Assembly (NCBI RefSeq): GCF_007970185.1
Contig: NZ_CP042431.1
Coordinates: 4,402,001-4,466,000 of the forward strand
Reading direction: 5' to 3'
Source: Pseudobacter ginsenosidimutans
GTDB lineage: Bacteria > Bacteroidota > Bacteroidia > Chitinophagales > Chitinophagaceae
DNA: 64,000 bases
The notes beneath the pieces were generated by a model. That model did no database searches, was not told the origin of the DNA, and worked only from the letters and a program-made list of their open reading frames with translations. The translations under genes were made by a program, and so were the position numbers. Each line of letters opens with the position of its first letter. Within the stretch, counting starts at the first letter, position 1. Below are positions 51,508-62,000 of the stretch, one piece after another.

Positions 51508-53022
51508 ATGAAAAGATTATTTCTCAATATATCAATGTTGGCAACCATCGCAATTGGCGGAAATGGTTGTGCCAAGTTCCTGGATGAAAAACCACTTACG
51601 GAAGTGGAAACAAACAAATATTTCAAATCTGCCAAAGATATCACTGCTGCGATGGCCGGAGTATATGCATCTTTCCAGCAGGAGATGACTGGCGCAGGTA
51701 GCGGTAGCACCTGGGGTAAATATGTGTTTTGGGGAGAAGCCCGCGGCGATAACTATGATCGCACGCAATATAATTTCGCACATGCGGTGGAGATAGCTTC
51801 CAATGGTCTTAGCTCCAGCAATGCAGCTGCCAACTGGTCCGGGCTCTACAGGACCATTGGCCGCGCCAACAACTGTATCAAGTATATTCCGCAGGTCCCT
51901 CAATTTGACCGTACCGCTACCAAGCAGGTCATAGACGGAAACCTGGCGCAGAGCTATGCGATGCGCGCCATGTGTTATTTCTGGATCGTAAGGATCTGGG
52001 GCGATGCACCCATCTGGCTGGAGCCCTACACTGATGTGGCAGAAGAACCCAACAGGGCCAGGGAAAAAGCAGAAGACATTTACACGAAAGTGATCATTCC
52101 CGATCTTCTGAAAGCGTATGATCTTATTCCCAAGACTGCAACTCCGTCTCAATGGCATATTGGTGAAGGCGCCATCTGTGCAATGCTGGCTGATGTTTAT
52201 ATGACCAGGAAAGATCCGGACAATGCAATGGTCTGGTTCAATAATCTCTTCAAGGCAAAAGCGCCTTCCGGAAAAGTATTCACCGGTCAGAGTGCGGCTG
52301 ATCTTGTTCCGCAGGCCGACTGGAAAAAGGTTTTCCTCAATGCAAATACCAACGAGAATATCTGGAGCATTCACTGGGATTTCACCGTGAATGGTTGCGC
52401 TTGTTTGCCCAACTCCCTCTATCACAGCAATAGCCCGCTGCAGATAGATTCTGCTGTGATGACTGACTGGCAGGCGATCCAGGCAACAGACTTCCGTGCA
52501 AGGCAGACGGTGGATTTTGCAGCCTCTTTGCGCGACAGGATGCAGAAATATTATGCAGTACCTGCAACAGGCACCATCGATTGGGGAGCAGCCAAAACAA
52601 AAGAATTGCCTGTATACCTGGTGATGTATCGTCTTACCGATATGATGTTACTGTACGCAGAAGCAGCCAATCAGAAAGATGATATGGCCACTGCACTCAA
52701 ATGGCTGAATATTGTTCGCACACGTGCCGGTCTTCCTGCATTTTTAGAAGGTGCGGATACATTATCAACAAAGGCAAAAATGGAAAACCTGCTCCTGAAC
52801 GAACGTCGCTGGGAACTGTTCGGCGAAGGAAAACGCTGGTTCGACCTTGTTCGTACAGGAAAAGCGATCGAGGTGATGGACCCTGTTCTCAGACGCAGGC
52901 AAACAAGGCAGTGGGTGCCCATCGTTGGATGGGAAGGTGGTACTGATAAACTTCTCTGGCCGATCCACCGCACACTGATCGAGAACAATCCTTTGCTGAA
53001 ACAAAATTTCCCTTACAATTAA
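51508..53022 (+). CDS. SusD/RagB-family outer-membrane lipoprotein of the fucose-linked PUL
   Basis: The 504-residue lipoprotein (signal to about Cys 21, GNGCAKFLDEKPLTEVETNKYF) has the classic SusD layout. Residues 30-250 give YFKSAKDITAAMAGVYASFQ and YAMRAMCYFWIVRIWGDAPIWLEPY. The C-terminal part gives MLLYAEAANQKDDMATALKWLNIVRTRAGLPAF, LLNERRWELFGEGKRWFDLVRTGKA and the terminal LLKQNFPYN. It caps the SusC channel encoded 11 bases upstream and binds glycan at the surface. The ligand is inferred from the enzymes that follow. Confidence 0.95.
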   Translation: MKRLFLNISMLATIAIGGNGCAKFLDEKPLTEVETNKYFKSAKDITAAMAGVYASFQQEMTGAGSGSTWGKYVFWGEARGDNYDRTQYNFAHAVEIASNGLSSSNAAANWSGLYRTIGRANNCIKYIPQVPQFDRTATKQVIDGNLAQSYAMRAMCYFWIVRIWGDAPIWLEPYTDVAEEPNRAREKAEDIYTKVIIPDLLKAYDLIPKTATPSQWHIGEGAICAMLADVYMTRKDPDNAMVWFNNLFKAKAPSGKVFTGQSAADLVPQADWKKVFLNANTNENIWSIHWDFTVNGCACLPNSLYHSNSPLQIDSAVMTDWQAIQATDFRARQTVDFAASLRDRMQKYYAVPATGTIDWGAAKTKELPVYLVMYRLTDMMLLYAEAANQKDDMATALKWLNIVRTRAGLPAFLEGADTLSTKAKMENLLLNERRWELFGEGKRWFDLVRTGKAIEVMDPVLRRRQTRQWVPIVGWEGGTDKLLWPIHRTLIENNPLLKQNFPYN

Positions 53023-53032
53023 TTGTGCCGTT

Positions 53033-53767
53033 ATGAAATTCACCAAGCTCAATATACTCATCGCGGGCTGTCTGGTAATGGCTATGACCACCAGCTGCAA
53101 AAAGCTCAGCCTGCAAAAAGATTATGACCGTGATCCGCACACACTGGATCCCAAGCTCTATAAATCGGCAGGACTTTACCTGACGGAACGCGCCACAGGT
53201 GTGAAAGCCGCCAACGATACCATCTTCGCATGGATGCTCAGAGGAATACAATATGCAGAGATCGATCTGGCGGAATACGAGAAAACAGGAAAAACTTTTG
53301 TGCTGATGCATAACGATGCTATCCGCAGGGTTTCTTCAGGCACTGTACAGAAGGATTGTTTCTTCGGAGCCAACCTGGTCAATGGCGCACCTGCACAACG
53401 CTGGTCAGATTATCCGAAAGAGTTCGTCAGGAATTATCTCCTCTATCTTATCGCTAATTCAGTACAGGACCATTACACTATTATCCATCCGGACGAGAAC
53501 CAGGAAGTAGCTACCATGGCGCCGGAAGGAGCTTTCAATACTTTACCCGCAGGTATTACCAGGCATACGGATTTTCCATTCACGCCGGACAATAATCCAA
53601 AATCAGTACTGCGTTTTAAAGTACTCAACTCTTCACCAAGCAATACATCGGATTATCCCATTGTATTGAACGATATCAGGAACGTACGCACCGGCAGCCT
53701 GCAGGCTACCAACGGGGCTGTACATGTGATTGACAGGTTCCTGCCCATGACATTGGTTGCGCAATAA
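53033..53767 (+). CDS. Fasciclin (FAS1)-like lipoprotein
   Basis: The 244-residue protein has a lipoprotein signal (MKFTKLNILIAGCLVMAMTTSC, Cys 22). The second half resembles a FAS1 domain: an FVLMHNDAIRR box, and late VLNDIRNVRTGSLQATNGAVHVIDRFLPMTL that fits the H2 box. The FAS1 fold mediates adhesion or ligand binding. It lies in the usual place of a surface glycan-binding protein, 10 bases after susD, so a role in holding the polysaccharide is plausible but not shown. No catalytic motif is seen. Confidence 0.75.
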   Translation: MKFTKLNILIAGCLVMAMTTSCKKLSLQKDYDRDPHTLDPKLYKSAGLYLTERATGVKAANDTIFAWMLRGIQYAEIDLAEYEKTGKTFVLMHNDAIRRVSSGTVQKDCFFGANLVNGAPAQRWSDYPKEFVRNYLLYLIANSVQDHYTIIHPDENQEVATMAPEGAFNTLPAGITRHTDFPFTPDNNPKSVLRFKVLNSSPSNTSDYPIVLNDIRNVRTGSLQATNGAVHVIDRFLPMTLVAQ

Positions 53768-53813
53768 AGGCAATGTAAATGCAGGCCTGTAAGCATATAG
53801 AAGGCATTGACAA

Positions 53814-53849
53814 CAAAACCAGGTTTCTCGTAAAGAGATCCTGGTTTTG
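53814..53849 (+). terminator. Hairpin after the FAS1-like gene
   Basis: A perfect 10-bp stem (CAAAACCAGG / CCTGGTTTTG) with a 16-base loop lies before the GH2 gene. It has no long T-run past the stem, so it may act as a partial terminator within the PUL. Confidence 0.5.
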
Positions 53850-53884
53850 CTGCTGATCCGGGTAATCGTATTTTCAAGGGCAGA

Positions 53885-56397
53885 ATGTATTCAATGAAAA
53901 CAGTTGTATCAATAATGAAAAGGACCCTGGTTGTTTTTTTAGTGATGGCCATGCTGACCGGCAGCACGAAAGTGAAAGCGCAACAGTCGGTAAGACTGAA
54001 CCATAACTGGGAATTCCTGAAACAGGACCTCGGCGGTATCTGGGAAGCCATCCGCCCCGTTGGTAAAGGCAATCCTGAAAGCGTTCCCCTTTGGACATCC
54101 GTAACATTGCCGCATTGCGTGAATGCCTCTGATGGCGTAGACCCGGATCAGAACTATTACCAGGGACCCGCCTGGTACCGAACACAATTGACTATCGCTA
54201 ATCCATACCCGAAAGGAAGAACGATCCTTCATTTTGAAGGCTCTGGTCAGAAAACTTCTGTATATGTATATGATCAGCTGGTGAAAACACATGTAGGAGG
54301 ATATGATGAATTCAAAGTGGACATCACCGATGCTGTGGAAGCATTCAGAAAAAATCCTGCTTACCAGAAACAATTCAGCGGAAAGATCCCGGTGAGTATC
54401 AGAACAGATAATTCCCGCGATCTGGAAATGATCCCGAGCAGCTTGTCTGATTTCAATATTTATGGAGGGATCTACAGGTATTTGAACCTGGTATATTTGC
54501 CGGCTGTGTCTTTTGATAAAGTGCATGTAAAGGCAGAAGTGGATAAGGAAGGGAAGATGGGAAAATTGACCATCAACACTAACTTGTATGAACCAACGAA
54601 ATCTACGGGGAATAGTAAAATTCTGATCCGCCTGATGGACCCATCGGGTAAGGCAGTCAGTCTTAAAACTGCCGTTGAAACCTCTGCATCGGATCGCGAT
54701 GCCGGACTGGGCGGCCCAAAAGAGATGGTTTTTGAATTTAAGAAACCACGTTTATGGTCAACCGATAACCCGGAACTGTACACTGTGGAAGTCATCCTTC
54801 AAACGGCTTCTGCAGAAATAAAGGAAACTGTAAAGACTGGTTTCCGGAATTTCGAATTTGTGGAGCAGGGCCCCTTCCTGCTCAATGGAAAAAGATTACT
54901 GCTGCGTGGTACCCATCGCCATGAAGACCATGCCGGTGTGGGAGCGGCCATGACGGAAGAGATTATGCGCAAGGAAATGATCATGATGAAAGAGATGGGC
55001 GTCAATTTCATCAGGCTTGGCCATTACCAGCAGAGCCGCATCATCCTGCAACTCTGCGATAGTCTCGGTATTGTTGTATGGGAAGAAATTCCCTGGTGCC
55101 GCGGCGGTCTCGGTGGTGAAGTATACAAAGAACAGGCGAGAAGGATGTTGAAGAATATGATAGCACAGCATTACAATCATCCTTCTGTGATCATCTGGGG
55201 CTGGGCAATGAGAACGACTGGCCCGGCGATTTCCCGGAGTTCAATAAAGATTCTATCCGCGCCTTCATGAAGGAACTGAATGATCTCAGTCATAGATTAG
55301 ATCCTTCCCGGAAAACGGCCATCCGCCGCTGCGATTTCTGTAAAGATATCGTGGATGTTTATTCTCCTTCCATCTGGGCAGGATGGTACCGCGGCATTTA
55401 TACGGAATACAAAAGCGTATCCGAAATGGAAATGAAACGTGTGAAGCATTTCCTGCATGTGGAGTGGGGAGGTGATTCACATGCCGGAAGACATTCCGAA
55501 AGTCCGGATAACGCATTGATCAAAGTAAAAGCCGGTGGCGGCGCAGATGAACGCGCTGGCGATGCATCGCTCTACGGTGGCGCAGCGCGCGTAAGCAAGG
55601 ATGGCGACTGGAGCGAGTCCTATATCTGCAATCTGATCGACTGGCACCTGAAAGAACAGGAGACCATGCCCTGGCTCACCGGAACCGCGCAATGGCCTTT
55701 CAAGGATTTCTCCACGCCCGTTCGTCCTGATAATCCTGTTCCCTACATGAACCAGAAAGGAGTAGTGGAGCGCGATTTCACGAAGAAAGAATCTTACTAC
55801 GTCTTCCAGTCTTACTGGGCTTCAAATCCAATGGTCCATATCTACGGTCATAACTGGCCGGTGAGATGGGGCGATGAAGGAGAAGAAAAAATGATCAAGG
55901 TATATTCAAATTGCGATGAAGCAGAAGCCTGGCTCAACGGTAAGAGCCTGGGTGTGAAAAAAAGGAACAACCAGGATTTTCCTGCTGCAGGATTGAGATG
56001 GAATACCACTTTCAATAAAGGCATCAACACAGTGAAAGTTGTAGCGAAAAAAGGGAAAACGATATTGTACGATTCCATTTCTTTCCAATATCAAACAGAA
56101 AAGTGGAACAAGCCGGCGCAGGTAAAACTGGAAAAGCTGGAAGAGTCCAATGGCATCATTACCATTCAGGCAACATTGCAGGACGCCAATGGCGTTCAAT
56201 GCCTGGATGCCGCCAACTGGATCCGTTTCAAACTCGCCGGGGATGGACAGCTGATCGATAACCAGGGCACCAGCTCAGGATCGAATTATGTACAAATGTA
56301 CAATGGCCGTGCCATCATCCGGGTGAATACCAACAAAGGAAAATCAGTGCTCAGTGCTACAGTTCCAACTGTGCCTTCGGCATTTATCGAATTATAA
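53885..56397 (+). pseudogene. GH2-family glycosidase, split by a frameshift at the catalytic acid/base
   Basis: Two frames form one GH2 enzyme of about 837 residues. The first piece (to 55270) has a signal peptide, the sugar-binding jelly roll (GGYDEFKVDITDAV), the immunoglobulin-like domain and the TIM barrel up to HPSVIIWG. There the frame is lost. The next frame resumes as LGNENDWPGDFPEFNK and continues through HVEWGGDS (nucleophile Glu) to the end, including a DUF4982-like C-terminal region. Adding one G to the G4 at 55197-55200 restores WGLGNEND, whose Glu is the catalytic acid/base. GH2 enzymes are beta-galactosidases, glucuronidases or mannosidases; the specificity is open. The start may be 53885 or 53915. 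Confidence 0.85.
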
Positions 56398-56416
56398 ATT
56401 TACGCGGGGTGTCTAC

Positions 56417-56497
56417 AGTCGCTCGCCTACCGGCGAGTGACTTTTATTCAGTCGCCTCCGGCGATGCGGTCTTCGCCGGAGGCGAGCGACTGGGCAC
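56417..56497. repeat. REP-like palindromic intergenic repeat, copy B
   Basis: Nested inverted repeats: outer AGTCGCTCGCC / GGCGAGCGACT (56417-56427 and 56481-56491) and an inner perfect 13-bp pair (56452-56464 and 56473-56485) with an 8-base loop. The last 17 bases match copy A at 33864-33880 exactly. Confidence 0.75.
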
Positions 56498-56515
56498 GCC
56501 AAGATCAATACTCAT

Positions 56516-59074
56516 TTGCCAATGAAACGCATTATCATCTTTTCGCTCATCTTTCTTCAGTCTTGGCTTGCATCTGCGCAGTATGATCCTGCCCTGAAAC
56601 TCTGGTACAATACACCTGCCACCATCTGGGAAGAAGCTTTGCCACTCGGTAATGGAAAAACAGGCGCCATGGTTTTCGGCAGTGTTCAGAAAGAAAGATT
56701 TCAGCTCAATGATAACACGCTCTGGAGCGGATTTCCCGAGCCCGGCAATAATCCAAACGGCCCAACAGTTTTGCCACAGGTTCGCGAAGCCGTGTTCACA
56801 GGAGACTATGAACTGGCCGCCAAACTCTGGAAGAAAATGCAGGGACCTTATTCCGCCCGCTACCTGCCGCTCGGAGATCTCTGGCTTACATTCGATCACA
56901 AGGATTCGGTCACTGAAAAATATCATCGTGAGCTTGATCTCAACAATGCCATCTCTACCGTCCGTTACACAAAAGATGGCGTGGAATATACACGCGAAAC
57001 TTTCACCAGCTTCCCCGCAAAGGCAATGGTGGTTAGACTGACAGCGAACAAGAAAAATGCATTGAACTTCAGGGTTGATCTCAGCAGCAAACTTCGCTTC
57101 ACTACCAAAGCTGAAGCAAACAATTTGCTGGTGCTGAAAGGGAAGGCGCCGAAGTTTGTGGCCAACCGGCCATCTGAACCTAAACAGGTTGAATATGATG
57201 ATGAGAAAGGAGAGGGCATGACTTTCGAGATCCAGGTGAAACTGGTGAATGAAGGTGGTAAGCTTAGTGCAACAGGCGATCAACTGACAGTGAGCAATGC
57301 CAGCAGCGTTACCATTTATCTCACGGAAGCCACCAGCTTCAATGGACTCAACCGCTCTGCTGCATTTCAGGGAAAGAACCCTTCTATTGAGGCAATGAGC
57401 AAGATGGGAAAGGTTTCTTCCATCTCATATGATGTGTTGAAGAAAGCGCATATAGCCGATTATCAATCACTGTTCAATCGTGTAAAATTGAATTTAGGTG
57501 TTGATGCCGAATCTCTGAAACTGCCTACCGATCTGCGTTTGAAAACATTCAGCAAGCGTGGTGGCGATAATCCGCTGGTGAGCCTCTACTATCAGTTCGG
57601 TCGTTACCTGATGATCGCTGCATCGCGTACGGGTTCCAGGCCCACCAACCTGCAGGGCATCTGGAACGATCATGTACAACCGCCATGGGGTAGTAACTAT
57701 ACCACCAATATCAATACGGAAATGAATTACTGGCTGGCGGAGAATACCAATCTCTCTGAATGTCACCAGCCATTATTCGATTTCATGAAAGAGCTGGCCG
57801 TGAACGGTGCCGTTACTGCCAAAGTGAATTACAATATCGATGAAGGATGGGTGGTTCACCACAATACCGATCTCTGGGCCAAAACATCACCGCCCGGTGG
57901 TTATGAGTGGGACGAGAAAGGCATGCCGCGCTGGAGCTGCTGGCCCATGGCCGGTGTATGGTTTGCCACGCATTGCTGGGAACATTATCTCTTCACCGGC
58001 GACCTGAAATTCCTCCGCGAACAGGCATACCCGTTAATGAAAGGCGCGGCGCAATTCCAGTTGCACTGGCTGATCAAAGACCCTGCGAGTAATTATCTTA
58101 TCACCAATCCCAGCACATCACCGGAGAATACATTGAAGAAAGATGGAAAAGAATACCAGGTGAGTATGGCCACTACCATGGACATGAGCCTGCTCCGGGA
58201 GCTCTTCACTGCATTGATCAACGCAGCCGATCTGCTGAAGACTGATGCAGCCTTCAAAGCAGAACTGGAAAAAGCGAAAGCGCAATTATATCCTTACCAT
58301 ATTGGCCAGTACGGCCAGTTACAGGAATGGTTCAAAGACTGGGATCAGCCAACTGATAAGCATCGTCACTTATCCCATTTGTTCGGATTATATCCCGGCA
58401 GCCAGATCACTCCTTTGCAAACGCCAGAGCTGGCGGCGGCGGCCAAACAATCGCTGATCCACCGGGGGGATGTAAGCACCGGATGGTCCATGGCCTGGAA
58501 AGTGAACTGGTGGGCCAGGTTGCAGGATGGGGAACATGCATACAAGATCCTGAGCGATGCTTTTACGTATATCAATCCCCGTGAGATCCGTGAGACCATG
58601 GGTGGGGGCGGCACTTATCCGAATCTCTTCGATGCGCATCCTCCTTTCCAGATAGACGGAAATTTCGGCGCTACTGCCGGTATCACGGAAATGCTGCTGC
58701 AAAGCCACGATGGCCGCATCAGTCTCCTCCCGGCACTGCCTGCTGCATGGCCTGCCGGATCTGTACGCGGCATCAAAGCCCGCGGCAATTTCACTGTGAG
58801 CCTGCAATGGAAAAATCAAAAACTGGAAAAAGCGATCATTTATTCCGGCTCCGGCGGTAATTGCCGTATCCGTACATCCATCCCTGTTAGAGTAGTTGAA
58901 GTACACGCCAAATCAGCCAGTGGCAATAATCCCAATAAGCTGAATGTATCCTACGGTATTCCGCCTTATGAGGTGGTAAATAAATCAGCTATCACACCAC
59001 TGCCTGCTTCCACGGAGTTTGTTATCGATTTCAATACTGTAAAAGGAAAAACCTATACGATCCTTCCTAAATAA
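56516..59074 (+). CDS. GH95 alpha-L-fucosidase
   Basis: The 852-residue exported enzyme (signal to about ASAQ, residue 21; start at 56516 or 56522) spans the GH95 family. The N-terminal beta-domain has [14 protein letters not shown] and [14 protein letters not shown]. The alpha6/alpha6 barrel has the conserved [13 protein letters not shown] (catalytic Asn pair near 395), [10 protein letters not shown] (Glu near 533) and [14 protein letters not shown] (Asp near 711). These residues perform inverting hydrolysis of alpha-1,2-linked fucose (some members take galactose). It should release L-fucose from the imported or surface-bound glycan for the divergent catabolic operon. Confidence 0.95.
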   Translation: MPMKRIIIFSLIFLQSWLASAQYDPALKLWYNTPATIWEEALPLGNGKTGAMVFGSVQKERFQLNDNTLWSGFPEPGNNPNGPTVLPQVREAVFTGDYELAAKLWKKMQGPYSARYLPLGDLWLTFDHKDSVTEKYHRELDLNNAISTVRYTKDGVEYTRETFTSFPAKAMVVRLTANKKNALNFRVDLSSKLRFTTKAEANNLLVLKGKAPKFVANRPSEPKQVEYDDEKGEGMTFEIQVKLVNEGGKLSATGDQLTVSNASSVTIYLTEATSFNGLNRSAAFQGKNPSIEAMSKMGKVSSISYDVLKKAHIADYQSLFNRVKLNLGVDAESLKLPTDLRLKTFSKRGGDNPLVSLYYQFGRYLMIAASRTGSRPTNLQGIWNDHVQPPWGSNYTTNINTEMNYWLAENTNLSECHQPLFDFMKELAVNGAVTAKVNYNIDEGWVVHHNTDLWAKTSPPGGYEWDEKGMPRWSCWPMAGVWFATHCWEHYLFTGDLKFLREQAYPLMKGAAQFQLHWLIKDPASNYLITNPSTSPENTLKKDGKEYQVSMATTMDMSLLRELFTALINAADLLKTDAAFKAELEKAKAQLYPYHIGQYGQLQEWFKDWDQPTDKHRHLSHLFGLYPGSQITPLQTPELAAAAKQSLIHRGDVSTGWSMAWKVNWWARLQDGEHAYKILSDAFTYINPREIRETMGGGGTYPNLFDAHPPFQIDGNFGATAGITEMLLQSHDGRISLLPALPAAWPAGSVRGIKARGNFTVSLQWKNQKLEKAIIYSGSGGNCRIRTSIPVRVVEVHAKSASGNNPNKLNVSYGIPPYEVVNKSAITPLPASTEFVIDFNTVKGKTYTILPK

Positions 59075-59079
59075 GTTGT

Positions 59080-62000
59080 ATGAAACATTTGTTGAAAAAT
59101 ATGATTGCGGCGCTTTCCCTGTTCTTACTGGCACTGGCTGTACATGCCCAGCAGCCTGTATTTCAGCAGGTAGGGCCGGGTGTATGGAAAGCCGTGATAG
59201 GTAAGCCTGAAGCCTATAACCTGATAACTGCCTCCGGTGCTTTACCAAACAAAACAGCACTCGGAAAAATGGAAAAGGTAAATTTCCCCTTACCGCTTTC
59301 AGAGATCAGCGCAACTGTACGTGATGGAAAGACCTATCTCCGTTTCCCGCTGGCAAAGCAGGAACAACTCTTTGGTTTCGGATTGAATTTCCAGACCGTG
59401 CACCAGCGGGGAAAGATCCTGCAATTGCATGTTGATCATTTTGGAGGAAAGGACAATGGCCGCAATCATGCGCCTACACCATTCTACGTTTCCGGCAACG
59501 GATATGGCGTGTTCATCAACAGCGCCCGCTACCTCACGGTATATGCAGGTTCAGGCGTGCGAAAAGACAGTAAGCATTTTCCCGAAGCGCGCGACAGGAA
59601 CACGGATAAGAACTGGCAGGCGCGTCCCTATTCCGATGCAGTGGAGATCCTGGTGCCTGCTGCCGGTGTGGAAATATATATATTCGGTGGCCCCAAATCC
59701 ATCGATGCAGTGCGCCGTTTCAATCTCTTCAATGGAGGTGGTTGTCTGCCTCCAAGATGGGGACTGGGTTTCACGCAACGCGTGCAAAGACTCTACAACG
59801 AAAAAGATGTAAAGAAGGAAGCAGATGAATTTGAAGCGAAAGGATATCCCCTGGATTTTATCGGCCTGGAACCGGGATGGCAGAGTAAATCCTATCCCTG
59901 TACCTTCGAGTGGGACAGTACGCGCTTTCCGCGCCCTGCTCAGTTTGTGGCAGATATGGGCAAACAGAATATCCGCGTCAACCTCTGGCTCAATCCATAT
60001 GTGAGCCCCGAGGCCGGTATCTATGAATCCATTCGTCCATATACCGGTTCTCATACCGTTTGGGTAGGAGCTGTGCCCGATCTTAATACGCAACAGGGCA
60101 GGAGCATCCTTTTCAATCAGCTCAAAAAAGATCAGGTAGACATTGGTGTTAGTGGTTACAAAATAGACGAAGTGGATGGCTATGATCATTATCTCTGGCC
60201 TGATATTGCCACTTTCCCTTCCGGTATTTCGGCTGAACAGCAAAGACAGACCTATGGCCTGCTGATGCAGCGCTACAGTACCGATCTATACCGTAAAAAG
60301 AATGAACGCACATTCGGATTGGTGCGTGCTTCCAATGGCGGCGGCGCATCTTTCCCGTATGTTATCTACAATGATTATTACAACCACGAGGATTTTATCA
60401 CGGCCCTCATCAACAGCGGATTTGCCGGCGTACTCTGGACGCCTGAAGTGCGCGCCAGCAAAACCGGTGAAGAATGGCTGCGCCGATTCCAGACAGTAGT
60501 GTTCTCGCCCATGGCCATGATCAATGCATGGGCCAGCGGCACCAAGCCCTGGTCTTATCCCGAAGTGGCGGAACAGGTGAAAACTTACGCTACGCTGCGC
60601 ATGCAGATGATGCCTTACTGGTACTCTGAATTTGCGCGATATCATTTCGAGGGTACGCCCGTGTTTCGCGCCATGAACCTGGAAGAAGGATTTTCACAGG
60701 AGATCAAAGAAGAGAAGATCGACTATAACCTCGAGCATAACCCTTACGCAGAAGCGCTTTCCAAGGAATGTAAAGACCAGTACATGGCAGGCGAATACCT
60801 GCTGGTAGCACCGCTCTTTGCCGGGCAAACCACCCGCAAAGTGATCCTGCCACGCGGTAAATGGTATGATTTCTACACAGGAGATTTTGTGGGTGATGGT
60901 CAGGTGATCACTGTTTCTCCCGGTTTGGATAAGATCCCGGTCTTTGTAAAAGATGGTGGTATCATCCCCATGATGCCTGCACGCTTACATACGCCTGCCA
61001 AAGGAGAAAAGGTGAATATCGAAGTCAGGCATTATGGTACAAAACCCGGCAGCTTCAAACTCTATGATGATGATGGGGAAACCTTCGATTATGAGAAAGG
61101 AGCTTACTCCTGGAGAACAATCTCCATTCAGAAAAATGGAAAGGGAGAATTGTCAGGCTCCGTCTCCGGCCCAGAAAAAAGTAAACCCAATACCATTGGA
61201 GAGGTAAGCTTTAAATTCATGACGCATGCTTTCGATGCTGTATCTCTCAAAGAAAAAGCTATCGAAACACTGCGTGAACAGGTGATCCGTGAGGCTGACA
61301 AAGCACTGGATGAAAAGCCTGTGACTGTTACTTCATCCCGTTCTTCCCGCAGTGCAGGCGGGCCGCATGATTTTTTTTCTGAAGGGGATTACTGGTGGCC
61401 GAACGAAAAATTTCCTGACAGTCCATATGTACAGAAAGATGGTATGACCAACCCCGATAATTTCACCGCGCACCGTCATGCGATGATCCGTCTCAGCAGG
61501 CTGGTGGGCTCACTCGCATCTGCCTGGCTCATTACCGGAAAGGAAGCTTATCGTCAACAGGCATTGCTGCATTGCAAAGCCTGGTTTGTGGATCCTGCCA
61601 CGCGCATGAATCCCAACCTGCTCTTTGCGCAGGCCATCAAAGGACGCGCAACTGGAAGGGGCATCGGCATCATAGACACCATCCAGCTGATGGAAGTGGT
61701 ACAGGCGCTGATGCGCATGGATACCGTTGCCGGCGAAGACCGCGAACTGATCAATCAGATCAGGAAATGGTTTGAAGCCTACCTGCAATGGCTGACCACG
61801 CATCAATATGGAAAAGATGAAATGAATGCAGCCAATAACCACGGCACCTGCTGGGTGATGCAGGTAGCAGCCTTCGCGCGTTTTACCAATAACCAGCCAT
61901 TATTGAATTTCTGTTCTGAAAGATATAAAACAGTACTGCTCCCCAACCAGATGGCAAACGATGGCAGCTTCCCCCTGGAGCTGAAGCGTACCAAACCTTA

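Noticed and set aside
55267-56397. Second half of the GH2 enzyme as a separate gene
   Set aside because: It begins mid-barrel, lacks a signal peptide and is continuous in homology with the first half.
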